A DNA stretch of 64,000 nt. Source: Vibrio coralliilyticus (GTDB lineage: Bacteria > Pseudomonadota > Gammaproteobacteria > Enterobacterales > Vibrionaceae). Shown in pieces: positions 39,550 through 49,278 of the stretch (position 1 is its first letter; the number at the start of each line of letters is the position of its first letter). The notes below the pieces were generated by a model, which did not search any database, had not been told where the DNA came from, and was given only the letters and a program-made list of their open reading frames with translations. The stretch spans positions 1,984,001 through 2,048,000 of the forward strand of contig NZ_CP024627.1 in the NCBI RefSeq assembly GCF_024449095.1, in the 5' to 3' direction. The position numbers were made by a program, and so were the translations under genes.

Positions 39550-39939
39550 TTAGTGTTCATTTTCGCGAATCTGAACACGGAACTGAGTACCATTCGGATT
39601 CACTGAAACTTCAGAAATAGCAATGGTTTCCATGCCACGGACGATAGCCTGACGCCAAGGACCTAACTTGCTATTCACTTCTAGACCCTCATCGTCATAC
39701 CAGTAAAAGCGATACTGAATATGTTGATCACCCTGGTATTGACTCGCTAAGCGGACAATCCCCCGAGCACGGCCATCAACTTGCGTTGTTGAGATATCTT
39801 CGATTTGCAGACGCCCTGCGAGGACGTTGTCACCAAATAAAACGGTTTGCGACTGACCATCAATCCGCAGCCCTGCTGTGTTACTAGAACAGCCAACCAT
39901 CACCAAAGCAGCCATTACTGCAATAAGCCATTTTTTCAT
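39550..39939 (-). CDS. ycfL: YcfL family lipoprotein (DUF1425)
   Basis: 129 residues. Signal peptide with lipobox MVGC, lipidated at C17, followed by Ser-Ser. The mature part is beta-rich, with YRFYWYDDEGLEV near 79–91 and a terminal VQIREN strand, matching YcfL. Function unknown; it neighbours lpoB and a TPR-like lipoprotein in many gammaproteobacteria. Its ATG overlaps the COG3014 stop by 4 bases (ATGA), so translation is coupled. Confidence 0.9.
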   Translation of the reverse strand: MKKWLIAVMAALVMVGCSSNTAGLRIDGQSQTVLFGDNVLAGRLQIEDISTTQVDGRARGIVRLASQYQGDQHIQYRFYWYDDEGLEVNSKLGPWRQAIVRGMETIAISEVSVNPNGTQFRVQIRENEH

Positions 39940-41330
39940 CGAATTTTTCCTAACTGTTTATGCCAAATTGTAGCACTGCCTCCCTGACGAGAGACCCAAA
40001 CTAAAGCAGTACGACCTGCTTCAATATCAAACTGGTACTCCTGACCCGCAACATGAATCACCTGTTTGCCTGGCTTCACGACTGCACTGCTACTACGAAT
40101 TTCTCCAGGTAATGTAATCCAACTGCGTGTATCCGGTTGCTCTGTCAATGTATTCCAAATATTGAGCAAGGCATTACCAAGTTCATCATCTTGGGCTGCA
40201 CTCTTACGCAGCTCATCCTTGGCCCAAACCCGTAATGCCTGACGGATAATGATCATTGGCATTCGCTCAGACAAGTCTCTCTGCGCCATCAAGTTAACGT
40301 CTGTCAGCAAGTCACTACGCAGCTTATTATTATTGAGCTGTACTGGAGTAAACGACTGGCTAACTGGCTGAGGGTAATAAGGTAATGCGATAGAGTACAA
40401 CGCCCCATTACCACGACCATCGTAAAGAGGTAAAGACTGCTTCCAGCCACGCATCGCCTCGACGATACCTTGCTCTTCTAAGACGATAACTCTTGCTTCG
40501 TCGTCACTTAAGTAACGGGCCTCGCCGTAATACTTCTCTAGCTGAACGAGGTCTTCATTCATGCCTAGTCGCTTTGCAACTCGCTTAGCGCCATCAATGA
40601 TCTCAGCATTATCTGGCATCACGGCTAATGCACGCCGATAATCCACATAGGCATCGTTTAAGGAGTTATCCGCTTCATAAAGCAAAGCCGATAAATACAA
40701 CAGATAGCCATTTTGTACCGCCTGTAGGGTTTCACCCGCATCTGGGTAGCTCGATAAAATACTACCAAGGTTCGATGTTAATCCCTGAGCCTGTAAGTCC
40801 TGCTGGGCAGACTCTAGCTCTCTTTCTCTGTCCTTACGAGCTTGCTCCTGAACCTGATTTGCACGGCGCATTTCAATCAACGCACCTTCAAGGCTGTTGT
40901 TCTTGAGGTAATTCAAGCCCAAATAAAGGTGTAAAAAGCCTAGCTCGTAATCAGCCGGTGTATATATGTCCAGATTATCATTGACAGCCAAAGCACCAAT
41001 ACTTGTCGCCGTCCCTGTGACAGATATTGTTGCTTTATCCTGCTGAACTCGAACCGCTTGGTCACTCGCTTCAAACGCGGACTTACTGTCAGCGTACTGC
41101 TGATTAAGCAAGTAAACTCTGCCTCTCTCAAAGTTATCCAGAATATCGCCAGCAACATTTTCAGGTAAAGCTTCTTCAGCCTTTTGATATTGACCTGCTT
41201 TGACTGACTGATAGACCTCATCATTTTGTGCGCTGTAATGACTAAATAAGTTCCCAGCAGAAAAATTGGCACAGGCAGAAAGTGCAGCAGAGCTGAATAT
41301 CACGAATGCGAGTCGAATGTGTTTACGCAC
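39936..41330 (-). CDS. COG3014 family TPR-like lipoprotein
   Basis: 464 residues. Lipobox LSAC with C20 as the lipidated residue. The middle (about 35–275) is helical with TPR-like repeats (AGQYQKAEEALP, GRVYLLNQQYADSKSAF, GLNYLKNNSLEGALIEMRRA); the C-terminal third is more beta-like (about 320–464) and ends in IWHKQLGKIR. Likely an outer-membrane anchored scaffold; no function is established. Between hinT and ycfL, overlapping ycfL by 4 bases. Confidence 0.85.
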   Translation of the reverse strand: MRKHIRLAFVIFSSAALSACANFSAGNLFSHYSAQNDEVYQSVKAGQYQKAEEALPENVAGDILDNFERGRVYLLNQQYADSKSAFEASDQAVRVQQDKATISVTGTATSIGALAVNDNLDIYTPADYELGFLHLYLGLNYLKNNSLEGALIEMRRANQVQEQARKDRERELESAQQDLQAQGLTSNLGSILSSYPDAGETLQAVQNGYLLYLSALLYEADNSLNDAYVDYRRALAVMPDNAEIIDGAKRVAKRLGMNEDLVQLEKYYGEARYLSDDEARVIVLEEQGIVEAMRGWKQSLPLYDGRGNGALYSIALPYYPQPVSQSFTPVQLNNNKLRSDLLTDVNLMAQRDLSERMPMIIIRQALRVWAKDELRKSAAQDDELGNALLNIWNTLTEQPDTRSWITLPGEIRSSSAVVKPGKQVIHVAGQEYQFDIEAGRTALVWVSRQGGSATIWHKQLGKIR

Positions 41331-41436
41331 TTCGTACTCCGAAATTAGTTATTAGATTTTCATCATCGTCGCGATTGGACAACGGCATTGATAAAAAGTT
41401 TGAATAAATGCCGCCATCCTTATAAGAAATATATCT

Positions 41437-41787
41437 TTAACTCATTAACATTGGCCCAAGTGGACGGCCGCCAACCAAATGCATATGGATATGATAAACC
41501 TCTTGCCCACCATGAGAATTACAGTTCACGATTAAACGGTAACCGTCCTCATCAATGCCCTCTTCTTTAGCAAGCTTACGCGCGACAGTGAACATGCGCC
41601 CCATCGCGGCTTCATCTGCCTCTTCAATATCATTCGTTGTTGGGATCAATTTATTAGGGATGATCAAAATGTGACTTGGCGCACGAGGGTTGATGTCACG
41701 AAATGCGGTAACGAGGTCATCTTGGTAAACCACGTCGGCAGGGATTTCTTTGCGAATAATTTTACTGAAAATGGTTTCTTCAGCCAT
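41437..41787 (-). CDS. hinT: HIT family purine nucleoside phosphoramidase HinT
   Basis: 116 residues from the ATG at 41787, which has GGAG 8 bases upstream; four earlier codons are not needed. The histidine triad is H99, H101, H103 (HIHMH) with a further upstream [15 protein letters not shown] signature. Hydrolyses adenosine phosphoramidates. E. coli HinT (YcfF) has the same neighbours ycfL and ycfM. First gene of the hinT–ycfP line, 106 bases before the COG3014 gene. Confidence 0.95.
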   Translation of the reverse strand: MAEETIFSKIIRKEIPADVVYQDDLVTAFRDINPRAPSHILIIPNKLIPTTNDIEEADEAAMGRMFTVARKLAKEEGIDEDGYRLIVNCNSHGGQEVYHIHMHLVGGRPLGPMLMS

Positions 41788-42012
41788 GAAGCACTCCATT
41801 AAGCGTTGCTATCGTTGATCGTTTCCATGGAGTATGCGCTAACCTTGTCCAGATCACAATAAAAAACAGTGTTCACTTAACATATACACCGTACTGATAG
41901 TAGTAGATGGCTAAATTTGTATGATGCGTCATAAAATGCGCGTCTCACCCTCAATACAATACCTCTCTTTTTGTTAATTTTTTTAAGACAAGTAAGTTTT
42001 AGGGAGAGATCT

Positions 42013-44004
42013 ATGAGAGGCTCAGTGATCAAGCGTATGTACGCTGGGTTTGCATTGATCATCATAATGTTTGTTATTTCAACTATTATGACAATGCGAG
42101 GGATGCAACAAATTCACACCAACTTTGGCAGTGTTTCAAACACCGCTCTACCTTTAGTGTCACAATCTAACCAGACCAGCGTTTACCTACTCTCTGCCGA
42201 CAAGCTTTTTAAGGACTTTTTGACAACGCAGAGCTCAAGTCGCATGGAGGAGATTCGCGGACAATTTGACCAAGCAAAACAACGCTATGGTCAAGCGCTT
42301 CTGGATTTAGCCAAAGCGAGTGATGGAAATACCGAACTACTGACCAGTATCGAACAGCTTAAAGAGATGGAGCAGCGATACTTCACCGAAGCCGACGACG
42401 CTATGAGTAACTATCGCGACATGTTTGTTGCTCAAGCCGAAGTACAGAAATCATCTCGCCGCTTCCAACGCCTACATTCTGAGCTCAGTGTGGGTATGAA
42501 AGAATATGTCGATGACCAAAGTAGTATTTCGGTTAAAGTGATGGCTAAAAGTTACTTTATCAAACTAAAAGATGCTGAGCTCATTACTTCTGATGCTCTG
42601 GCAAGTAATGATCTAGAATTCGTCAACAAGGCCGTAGCCAAAAACAAAAAGGCGGTCACCCACCTTAATTATGCCTACCGCGGTTTGACCGCTCAGATGC
42701 CAGAGATCAAGCAAGTTTTCGATGAGTCTGTTCAGCAGTTCACCACTGATATCGGAAAAAAAGGCGGCGTACTCGACCAGCATGCGTCTTACCTTCAAGC
42801 GAAAGCAGCCCTTTACGCTAACATTGCTAACCTGACCTTAGAAGTCGATAATACAATGGCAGTCTTAACTTCCTTTGGTCAAGCAGCTCAGGACAGCCTT
42901 CACGCTTCTCTTGCAGAAGCCAGTGAGGTATATGATCAAGGTGTGATCAATTCTGTCGCACTGGGTGCTCTCGTCATAGCCCTTGCTATAGGTATTGGCT
43001 ATCACATTGCCCACAGCGTACGGTCACCTCTGACTCGTATCCTCTCAACTCTAGAGAGTTTGACACAAGGTGATATGACTCAACGAATAGAGATACGCTA
43101 CAACAACGAATTTAGCCGAGTCAGTGGACACATCAATTCTCTGGCGGATAACCTCCACGATATTTTGCAAAAGTTAAACAGTGCGTCAGACAACCTAACC
43201 AATACTGCCAGTATTAACCAAGAAACCTCCTCTCAGGCACAATCGCAACTTAGTCAACAGCGCGAGCAAACCGCGAATGTTGCAACGGCAATGACTGAGA
43301 TGGCTCACTCTGTTCAAGAGGTTGCTCAAAGTGCGCAAAGCTCTCAACAGATGGTCGAACAAGTTGAAAGCGCTTCAGAATCTGGTCGCCAGATAATGAA
43401 CGACAACATTACAACGATTAACCAACTTGAAACACGCTTAACTCAATCCGTTGATGCCGTCAAAGATCTCCAATCGATGAGCAGTCAGATAGGCTCAATT
43501 TTAGATGTGATTCGCAATATCGCCGAGCAAACCAATTTGCTGGCATTAAATGCAGCCATCGAAGCTGCGCGAGCTGGTGAGCAAGGTCGTGGCTTTGCGG
43601 TCGTCGCGGACGAAGTTCGAGTCCTAGCGCAACGTACGACAGAGTCCACATCAGAAATCGAAAACATGATCAGCAACCTACAAAATAGCTCCACCTCTGC
43701 CAACAAGGTCATTCAAAGTTGTATGGAGGATATGGATCAATCGGTGGCTCAGGCTTCCAATGCCAATAGTGCCATGGAAGAAATTCAAGCACTGATCATA
43801 GAAATTAGCCAAATGAGTGGCCATATCTCTCAGGCTGCGGCAGAGCAAAGCGAAACAACTGGAGAAATTGCTCGCAACATTGATGAGATCAATCAAATTG
43901 CTGATTCTAGTTATCAAGCAATGGCGAAAATTGCGCAAACCAGCACCGACTTAACCCAGCTAGCTAACCAGCAAGGTGAATTAGTACATCGCTTTAAACT
44001 CTAG
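42013..44004 (+). CDS. Methyl-accepting chemotaxis protein
   Basis: 663 residues from the ATG at 42013 (AGGGAGAG upstream; 14 earlier codons rejected). Membrane helix near 10–30, a periplasmic helical domain of about 280 residues, a second helix near 315–335, HAMP, and the signalling domain with [20 protein letters not shown] near 510–530. Ends HRFKL without a CheR-binding motif. Ligand unknown. The gene upstream of a CARF nuclease matches V. cholerae VC1898–VC1899 as I recall it. Followed by a terminator, so the two are probably separate units. Confidence 0.92.
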   Translation: MRGSVIKRMYAGFALIIIMFVISTIMTMRGMQQIHTNFGSVSNTALPLVSQSNQTSVYLLSADKLFKDFLTTQSSSRMEEIRGQFDQAKQRYGQALLDLAKASDGNTELLTSIEQLKEMEQRYFTEADDAMSNYRDMFVAQAEVQKSSRRFQRLHSELSVGMKEYVDDQSSISVKVMAKSYFIKLKDAELITSDALASNDLEFVNKAVAKNKKAVTHLNYAYRGLTAQMPEIKQVFDESVQQFTTDIGKKGGVLDQHASYLQAKAALYANIANLTLEVDNTMAVLTSFGQAAQDSLHASLAEASEVYDQGVINSVALGALVIALAIGIGYHIAHSVRSPLTRILSTLESLTQGDMTQRIEIRYNNEFSRVSGHINSLADNLHDILQKLNSASDNLTNTASINQETSSQAQSQLSQQREQTANVATAMTEMAHSVQEVAQSAQSSQQMVEQVESASESGRQIMNDNITTINQLETRLTQSVDAVKDLQSMSSQIGSILDVIRNIAEQTNLLALNAAIEAARAGEQGRGFAVVADEVRVLAQRTTESTSEIENMISNLQNSSTSANKVIQSCMEDMDQSVAQASNANSAMEEIQALIIEISQMSGHISQAAAEQSETTGEIARNIDEINQIADSSYQAMAKIAQTSTDLTQLANQQGELVHRFKL

Positions 44005-44035
44005 TTTTGTAAAGACAATGCAAATAATTCATCTC

Positions 44036-44068
44036 GGGCGGTTAATTTTATTAATCGCCCTTGTTTTT
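44036..44068 (+). terminator. Terminator of the second chemoreceptor gene
   Basis: An 11-bp stem with one G–T pair (44036–44046 with 44050–44060), loop TTT, then TTGTTTTTT. Confidence 0.88.
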
Positions 44069-44151
44069 TATATGCGCTGTCGTTATATGGTTACTAAGGC
44101 TTGCCCACTTCTCACTTCACATTTTTTGCAAGCCAATCATGAGGAAGGTTT

Positions 44152-45321
44152 ATGGCAGTTCATGTTGGCATCATTGATCAGGACCCAATTCGTTTAGTCA
44201 CACCATTATTGGATAACCGAACCGTCAGTGATCACATTGTTTTTATAGGCGTTAAAAGCCAGAAAGATATGTACCATCGTCTACATAGTGTTCTGGCCAA
44301 AAGAAACATCACATCAGAGTTTTTTGAGATTCCAAATGTGGCCAATACATCGCGAATAAAGCGTGCCGTCGGCATACTTGCCGATGACCTGAGTGTGCGT
44401 GGGGAGGATGTCAAACTTAATGCAAGTTGTGGCCTACGTCACCGCCTACTCTCGGTATACGAAGTATTTCGTACTTTCCATTGGCCTATTTTTGTCGTCG
44501 AGCCAAACAGTGATCGCCTTTGTTGGCTATACCCTGATGGAAAGGAAGACACTCAGGTAGAAGATCGTATTACTATTGACGACTACCTCACTGTATTTGG
44601 TGCCCGTGGTGAATTCAATCAGCAACAACTCCCTCCGCAGCTTGATCAGAAACTCTATGAACTCGGTGAACGCTGGGCCAGTAACGCTCTTGAACTAGGG
44701 CCTGGTTTAGCTACACTTAACTACCTCGCCACAACCTGCCGTAAAGAGCAAAAACTCGATGTGGCGCTGTCTGAAAAGCAGCAAGGCTATCGTGAGCTTA
44801 ACATGCTGCTCAGTGACCTAGTAGAAGCTGAAATCGCCACTTATGAGAATGGGATCTTAACCTTCGCAGATGAAGATGCTCGACGTTTTTCTAACGGTGA
44901 ATGGTTAGAAACTCTGGTTCATAGCACAGTACGTCAAATCCAAAAAGACATGCCTACCATTCAAGATCATTCACTCAACGTCCAAGTCTACCGTCAGCTT
45001 GGAGACCGCGAAGTACGCAATGAATTGGACGTGGCTTCTGTGGCAAATAACAAACTTCATATCATTGAATGTAAAACGAAGGGAATGCGGGACGATGGTG
45101 ACGACACCTTGTACAAACTGGAATCACTAAGGGATTTGCTTGGCGGTTTACAGGCTCGTGCTATGCTGGTTAGCTTCCGACCATTGCGCTACAACGATAT
45201 CACTCGGGCTGAAGATTTGGGCTTGGCTTTGATCGGTCCTGATGAGCTCAAAGATCTCAAAACACACCTTACCAACTGGTTTAAAGAAGCCGGTGGCTAC
45301 GACGACTGTGATGTCTGCTAA
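44152..45321 (+). CDS. Orphan CARF-domain nuclease, DUF1887 (Card1/Can2-like, VC1899 type)
   Basis: 389 residues. CARF-like Rossmann domain (about 1–145), a winged-helix linker (about 160–245) and a restriction-endonuclease-like domain (about 248–375). Nuclease residues appear intact: E250 and E253 in NGEWLE, D293 in NELDV, and E306/K308 in IIECKTK. Homologues Card1 and Can2 are activated by cyclic tetra-adenylate in type III CRISPR immunity, and V. cholerae VC1899 is the structural reference. The ligand loop LNASCGLRHR (89–98) differs from the usual TGGTK form. There is no Cas gene or CRISPR array in the window, so the activator is unknown. AGG stands before the ATG. Confidence 0.85.
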   Translation: MAVHVGIIDQDPIRLVTPLLDNRTVSDHIVFIGVKSQKDMYHRLHSVLAKRNITSEFFEIPNVANTSRIKRAVGILADDLSVRGEDVKLNASCGLRHRLLSVYEVFRTFHWPIFVVEPNSDRLCWLYPDGKEDTQVEDRITIDDYLTVFGARGEFNQQQLPPQLDQKLYELGERWASNALELGPGLATLNYLATTCRKEQKLDVALSEKQQGYRELNMLLSDLVEAEIATYENGILTFADEDARRFSNGEWLETLVHSTVRQIQKDMPTIQDHSLNVQVYRQLGDREVRNELDVASVANNKLHIIECKTKGMRDDGDDTLYKLESLRDLLGGLQARAMLVSFRPLRYNDITRAEDLGLALIGPDELKDLKTHLTNWFKEAGGYDDCDVC

Positions 45322-45353
45322 CGTTGCCTTCAACCATAACTCTAAGAATACAA

Positions 45354-45376
45354 AAACCCGCCATGCTAGCGGGTTT
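45354..45376. terminator. Bidirectional terminator between the CARF gene and fadR
   Basis: An 8-bp stem AAACCCGC/GCGGGTTT (45354–45361 with 45369–45376), 7-base loop. Confidence 0.8.
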
Positions 45377-45395
45377 CTTCATTTAGACTAAACGA

Positions 45396-46235
45396 TTAGC
45401 AATCGTCTTCAGTGAAATTCGTCGGTAAAGACGTTTTCATCTCATTCCAAATCTGCGCACTTTCCATACCGTAGTGGCGAACCACCACGATGATTTTGTC
45501 TCGGTTACCTGTCTCACAAACTTCTAGCAAGTCGCGGTAAAACTGTAGAGCCAAATTGCGCGCTTCTGGGTTAGAGAAATAGTAACTCCCTACACGATCA
45601 TAGAGCTTCTTAAGACCATTAAAGATCAAACCGTAGATTTGGTTACCTGAGTGAAAAGCCAAACGCTGGAACAACATATAGTCGTAATAGTTAAAGGTCT
45701 TAGCGATCAAAGTAGCCTGACGCTTCGTTTCGTCTTTCTCACCATCATCTTTAATGTGCTGCTGAATTTTTTCAGCGTACGGAGAAGACGCCATAAAGGT
45801 ATCCCAAGAATCCGCAGCTAACAGGCTTTCACAAGACTCAATGACACCGCTAATAGTGCGCTCTGCACTTTCTTTATTCGCTTTGAACGCGTAACGCATA
45901 AAGATAGGGCTGATGTTAGTACGTGCCGCAAGCAAATCTTCAACAATAGATGTTGCGTTCTCTGCATCAAGAGTCATCAGAGTATCGAGGATATGCAACC
46001 CCGATGTTTCCATAAACTGGTTCACCTTAGTCGGTTTACCATGTTGAATGGTTAACCAACCGTCACGAGCTAAGCGCTGAAGCACTTCACGCAGTGTCGT
46101 TCTGGTTACCCCGATTAATTCAGAGAGCTCGCGTTCAGCGGGAAGAATAGAGCCTGGAGGGAAGCGCCCTTTCCAAATACTCTCAATGATGTATTTTTCT
46201 GCAAAACCTGCAGGGCTCTTTGCCTTAATGACCAT
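45396..46235 (-). CDS. fadR: Fatty acid metabolism transcriptional regulator FadR (Vibrio type)
   Basis: 279 residues. GntR-type winged helix (about 10–75, with [20 protein letters not shown]) then the helical acyl-CoA-binding domain. E. coli FadR has 239 residues; the extra 40 fall at about 140–178 (including [18 protein letters not shown]), the known Vibrio insert, which in V. cholerae FadR makes a second acyl-CoA site. Represses fad genes and activates fab genes until long-chain acyl-CoA binds. The divergent neighbour is nhaB, as in other Vibrio and in enterics. Confidence 0.95.
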   Translation of the reverse strand: MVIKAKSPAGFAEKYIIESIWKGRFPPGSILPAERELSELIGVTRTTLREVLQRLARDGWLTIQHGKPTKVNQFMETSGLHILDTLMTLDAENATSIVEDLLAARTNISPIFMRYAFKANKESAERTISGVIESCESLLAADSWDTFMASSPYAEKIQQHIKDDGEKDETKRQATLIAKTFNYYDYMLFQRLAFHSGNQIYGLIFNGLKKLYDRVGSYYFSNPEARNLALQFYRDLLEVCETGNRDKIIVVVRHYGMESAQIWNEMKTSLPTNFTEDDC

Positions 46236-46927
46236 TAACTTAACTATCCAATATTTTTATTTATAGGGTCGAATAGAACTCATCATACCACTAGTTCTCA
46301 CGTATCGGAAACAAACCTACAGCAAACATGCCTCAAACCAACAATGGAGTTAAAGCTCTAATTTAAGCTGATAGATTGCGTTATTATGTCTTTGAGTCAA
46401 AGCTGATTTATTTTAGATTTAATAAAAAGTTAATACTTATTAGCCCTTATAGGTATTGACTTCTAATGCAAAAACTAATTTTTTATATTTGCAAAGTAAC
46501 TAGCTCATTTCCATTCAATATAATGACATAATCTGTCTTATTCAGCCTTTTCATCCCAGAGCTGCCATGAATTGTTTTTTTTCACAACTCTCATCCCACT
46601 TTAACGCCACTCGGATCGCGTTTTTAAACAAAAGTCCACTGAGTATTTTATCAAGATAAACATTATTATTGACTAAATTAACTTGAGGAGTACAGTTGCG
46701 ACCGAAGTAAGGAGTGCTTGTCTTTCTCAGGGAGTGACTTGGCAAGGCCACATGACATATTTCTCTATGTTGTTTTTCTAAGTCACTGTTGAATCAGGTC
46801 TGTTTCAACATTTGTTTTGTCCGCTACGTGTTCACTTAATTGCGGTGGCTCAAACCAAATTTTGTGCAGATATAGATACAAGCACACGCAGTGTCTATTC
46901 ATTACAACATTTAAGAGTATTAGTATC
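46236..46927. other. Divergent intergenic region fadR / nhaB
   Basis: 692 AT-rich bases without a supported gene. A partial FadR-like palindrome lies at 46277–46296 near the fadR promoter. A minus-strand ORF of 66 codons (46551–46751, GTG start) has no ribosome site. No riboswitch that I recognise. Confidence 0.5.
46277..46296 (-). promoter_or_regulatory. Possible FadR operator near fadR
   Basis: On the minus strand AACTAGTGGTATGATGAGTT; the part TGGT-N2-GA-N2-AGTT agrees with the FadR consensus core TGGTNNGACCAGTT except for the central CC. It sits about 40–60 bases before the fadR ATG. Weak match; autoregulation is only a possibility. Confidence 0.25.
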
Positions 46928-48517
46928 ATGCCGATGTCACTCGGGAATGCTTTCATTAAGAACTTCTTAGGCAAAGCTCCAGATTGGTATAAAGTTGCCA
47001 TCATTTCATTTCTCATTATCAACCCCATTGTCTTTTTCTTAGTTGACCCATTTGTTGCTGGTTGGCTACTGGTTGCAGAGTTTATTTTTACGCTTGCGAT
47101 GGCCCTAAAATGCTATCCTCTACAGCCTGGTGGACTTCTCGCTATTGAAGCGATAGCAATTGGTATGACTAGCCCCGAGCAAGTAAAGCACGAATTAGTC
47201 GCCAACATTGAGGTTCTTTTACTGCTGGTCTTCATGGTTGCCGGTATCTACTTCATGAAGCAGCTCTTGCTGTTTATCTTTACCAAAATTCTTCTCGGCA
47301 TTCGCTCTAAGAGCCTACTTTCAGTAGCATTTTGTTTCGCAGCGGCTTTCCTGTCTGCCTTCTTAGATGCGCTGACAGTCATCGCAGTTGTTATTAGCGT
47401 GGCAGTGGGCTTCTACGCTATTTATCACAAAGTTGCATCAGGAAAAGGCTCAACCGCCTCACACGACCACACTCAAGACGATCATCTTTCAGAGCTCACG
47501 CGTGATGACTTGGAAAACTATCGTGCATTTCTACGCTCATTATTGATGCATGCAGGTGTCGGTACTGCACTCGGTGGTGTAATGACCATGGTGGGTGAAC
47601 CACAAAACCTAATTATTGCCGATCAAGCAGGTTGGCAGTTTGGCGAATTCATTATCCGCATGTTGCCAGTGACAGCTCCGGTTTTTGCTTGTGGCCTCAT
47701 CACCTGTGTTCTTGTCGAAAAACTGAAAATTTGTGGTTACGGAGCTCAACTTCCTGATAATGTTCGTCAGATTCTGGTTGACTTCGATAATGCAGAGCGT
47801 AAGACACGTACCAAGCAAGATGTCGCCAAGCTATGGATCCAAGGTGCGATCGCAGTCTGGTTGATTGTAGGTCTGGCACTTCACCTAGCCGCCGTTGGTT
47901 TGATTGGTCTTTCAGTGATTATCTTAGCAACCGCATTCACGGGCGTGATTGAAGAGCACTCTTTGGGTAAGGCATTTGAAGAAGCCCTGCCATTTACCGC
48001 ACTACTGGCTGTTTTCTTCTCTGTTGTTGCTGTTATTATCGACCAAGAACTGTTTAAGCCTGTTATCGATACGGTTCTTCATGTCGAAGATAAAGGTGCT
48101 CAGCTGGCTTTGTTCTACATTGCTAATGGTTTACTGTCTATGGTGTCTGATAATGTTTTCGTTGGTACGGTATACATCAATGAAGTCAAAACGGCTTTAG
48201 TCGAAGGTATCATCAGTCGTGACCAGTTCGACTTACTTGCAGTCGCTATCAACACAGGCACTAACCTACCTTCAGTGGCAACACCAAACGGACAAGCTGC
48301 TTTCCTATTCCTACTAACATCAGCATTAGCGCCTCTAATTCGCTTGTCGTACGGGCGAATGGTGATCATGGCTCTGCCTTATACCGTCGTCTTAGCGTTG
48401 GTCGGTTTAGCCGGTATCATCTATCTTGTAGAGCCAATGACGTCATGGTTCTATGACGCAGGTTGGATTGCACAGCATACAGGTGAAGTTATCCAAGCAG
48501 TATCCGGTGGACATTAA
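46928..48517 (+). CDS. nhaB: Na+/H+ antiporter NhaB
   Basis: 529 residues starting [15 protein letters not shown] at 46928; upstream codons in the frame do not resemble the family. About twelve membrane helices with the conserved [17 protein letters not shown] region near 150–170 and hydrophilic loop [14 protein letters not shown] near 180–195. Exchanges two or more H+ for Na+, important in marine vibrios that run sodium cycles. Position between fadR and dsbB as in V. cholerae and E. coli. No strong ribosome site is seen before the start (AAGAG is 12 bases away). Confidence 0.95.
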   Translation: MPMSLGNAFIKNFLGKAPDWYKVAIISFLIINPIVFFLVDPFVAGWLLVAEFIFTLAMALKCYPLQPGGLLAIEAIAIGMTSPEQVKHELVANIEVLLLLVFMVAGIYFMKQLLLFIFTKILLGIRSKSLLSVAFCFAAAFLSAFLDALTVIAVVISVAVGFYAIYHKVASGKGSTASHDHTQDDHLSELTRDDLENYRAFLRSLLMHAGVGTALGGVMTMVGEPQNLIIADQAGWQFGEFIIRMLPVTAPVFACGLITCVLVEKLKICGYGAQLPDNVRQILVDFDNAERKTRTKQDVAKLWIQGAIAVWLIVGLALHLAAVGLIGLSVIILATAFTGVIEEHSLGKAFEEALPFTALLAVFFSVVAVIIDQELFKPVIDTVLHVEDKGAQLALFYIANGLLSMVSDNVFVGTVYINEVKTALVEGIISRDQFDLLAVAINTGTNLPSVATPNGQAAFLFLLTSALAPLIRLSYGRMVIMALPYTVVLALVGLAGIIYLVEPMTSWFYDAGWIAQHTGEVIQAVSGGH

Positions 48518-48564
48518 TCACTAAAAATCAAAACTTTTAGTTGAAGTCGAAACTTTTCCAAGAT

Positions 48565-48592
48565 AAAAAGCTCTGATTAGTCAGAGCTTTTT
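48565..48592 (+). terminator. Terminator of nhaB
   Basis: A 12-bp stem (48565–48576 with 48581–48592) with loop TTAG and T-run, ending 18 bases before dsbB. Confidence 0.88.
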
Positions 48593-48609
48593 TATAACAG
48601 GACCACTCT

Positions 48610-49131
48610 GTGAACATTCTTTCTAACATCAAGCATTTTTCCCAAATACGCCTATCTTGGCTGCTATTACTTGCTTTTGTCGTTTTCTTTGAAGCAGCTG
48701 CCTTATATTTTCAACATGTTATGTTACTCGCACCTTGTGTGATGTGTATCTATGAGCGAGTTGCCATGCTGGGCGTTGGTGTAGCGGCTCTGATTGGTTT
48801 AGCCGCTCCGAACAATAAAGCGATACGTTGGTTTGGTTTAGCGGCATGGGGTGCCAGCGCTTATAAAGGTTTAATGTTGGCATTAGAGCACGTTAACTAT
48901 CAGTTCAATCCGTCTCCCTTTGCCACCTGCGATTTATTCGTCACTTTCCCAGATTGGGCACCTCTTAACCAATGGGCACCTTGGATGTTTGAAGCCTTTG
49001 GAGACTGTAGCAAAGTCGTTTGGCAATTCCTGTCACTATCCATGCCACAATGGCTAGTTGTCATCTTTGCAGCAAATTTAGCGGCACTGGCTGTTATCGT
49101 TATTGCGCAGTTTACAAAAGCTAGAAGCTAG
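48610..49131 (+). CDS. dsbB: Disulfide bond formation protein DsbB
   Basis: 173 residues from a GTG (AGGA 8 bases before). Four membrane helices; the first active pair C43-V-M-C46 and second periplasmic pair C107/C133. Reoxidises DsbA and passes electrons to quinone. The final codons (Ala-Arg-Ser-stop) are written by the first units of a GCTAGAA tandem repeat: the TAG stop at 49129–49131 lies inside repeat copy two. So the natural C-terminus may have been replaced by repeat-encoded residues. The nhaB terminator is immediately upstream. Confidence 0.96.
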   Translation: MNILSNIKHFSQIRLSWLLLLAFVVFFEAAALYFQHVMLLAPCVMCIYERVAMLGVGVAALIGLAAPNNKAIRWFGLAAWGASAYKGLMLALEHVNYQFNPSPFATCDLFVTFPDWAPLNQWAPWMFEAFGDCSKVVWQFLSLSMPQWLVVIFAANLAALAVIVIAQFTKARS

Positions 49132-49210
49132 AAGCTAGAAGCTAGAAGCTAGAAGCTAGAAGCTAGAAGCTAGAAGCTAGAAGCTAGAAGCTAGAAGCTA
49201 GAAGCTAGAA
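49120..49210. repeat. Heptanucleotide tandem repeat (GCTAGAA)x13
   Basis: Thirteen perfect, head-to-tail copies of the 7-base unit GCTAGAA, 91 bases, beginning at the Ala codon near the end of dsbB. Every reading frame in both directions contains TAG, so it cannot code. It holds 13 CTAG tetranucleotides, a normally rare word in gammaproteobacteria. It sits between dsbB and a terminator shared with ftsK. Absence of any mismatch points to recent slippage expansion. Confidence 0.98.
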
Positions 49211-49213
49211 ATT

Positions 49214-49246
49214 AAAAAAGGGTTGGCTCATATGGTCAACCCTTTC
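49214..49246. terminator. Bidirectional terminator of dsbB and ftsK
   Basis: A 9-bp stem AAAGGGTTG/CAACCCTTT (49217–49225 with 49237–49245). The minus-strand flank is T-rich (TTTTTTAATT), best for ftsK. Confidence 0.75.
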
Positions 49247-49278
49247 ATTTTGGTTTGTCATCCATTATTCAGATGGCA

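Noticed and set aside
46551..46751. 66-codon minus-strand ORF between fadR and nhaB
   Set aside because: GTG start without a ribosome site, no recognisable domain and AT-rich non-coding composition.
42000..47000. Type III CRISPR locus around the CARF nuclease
   Set aside because: Neighbours are a chemoreceptor gene, fadR and nhaB; no Cas gene or repeat–spacer pattern seen.
49120..49210. CRISPR array or coding repeat
   Set aside because: Unit is 7 bases with no spacers, and TAG occurs in every frame of both strands.
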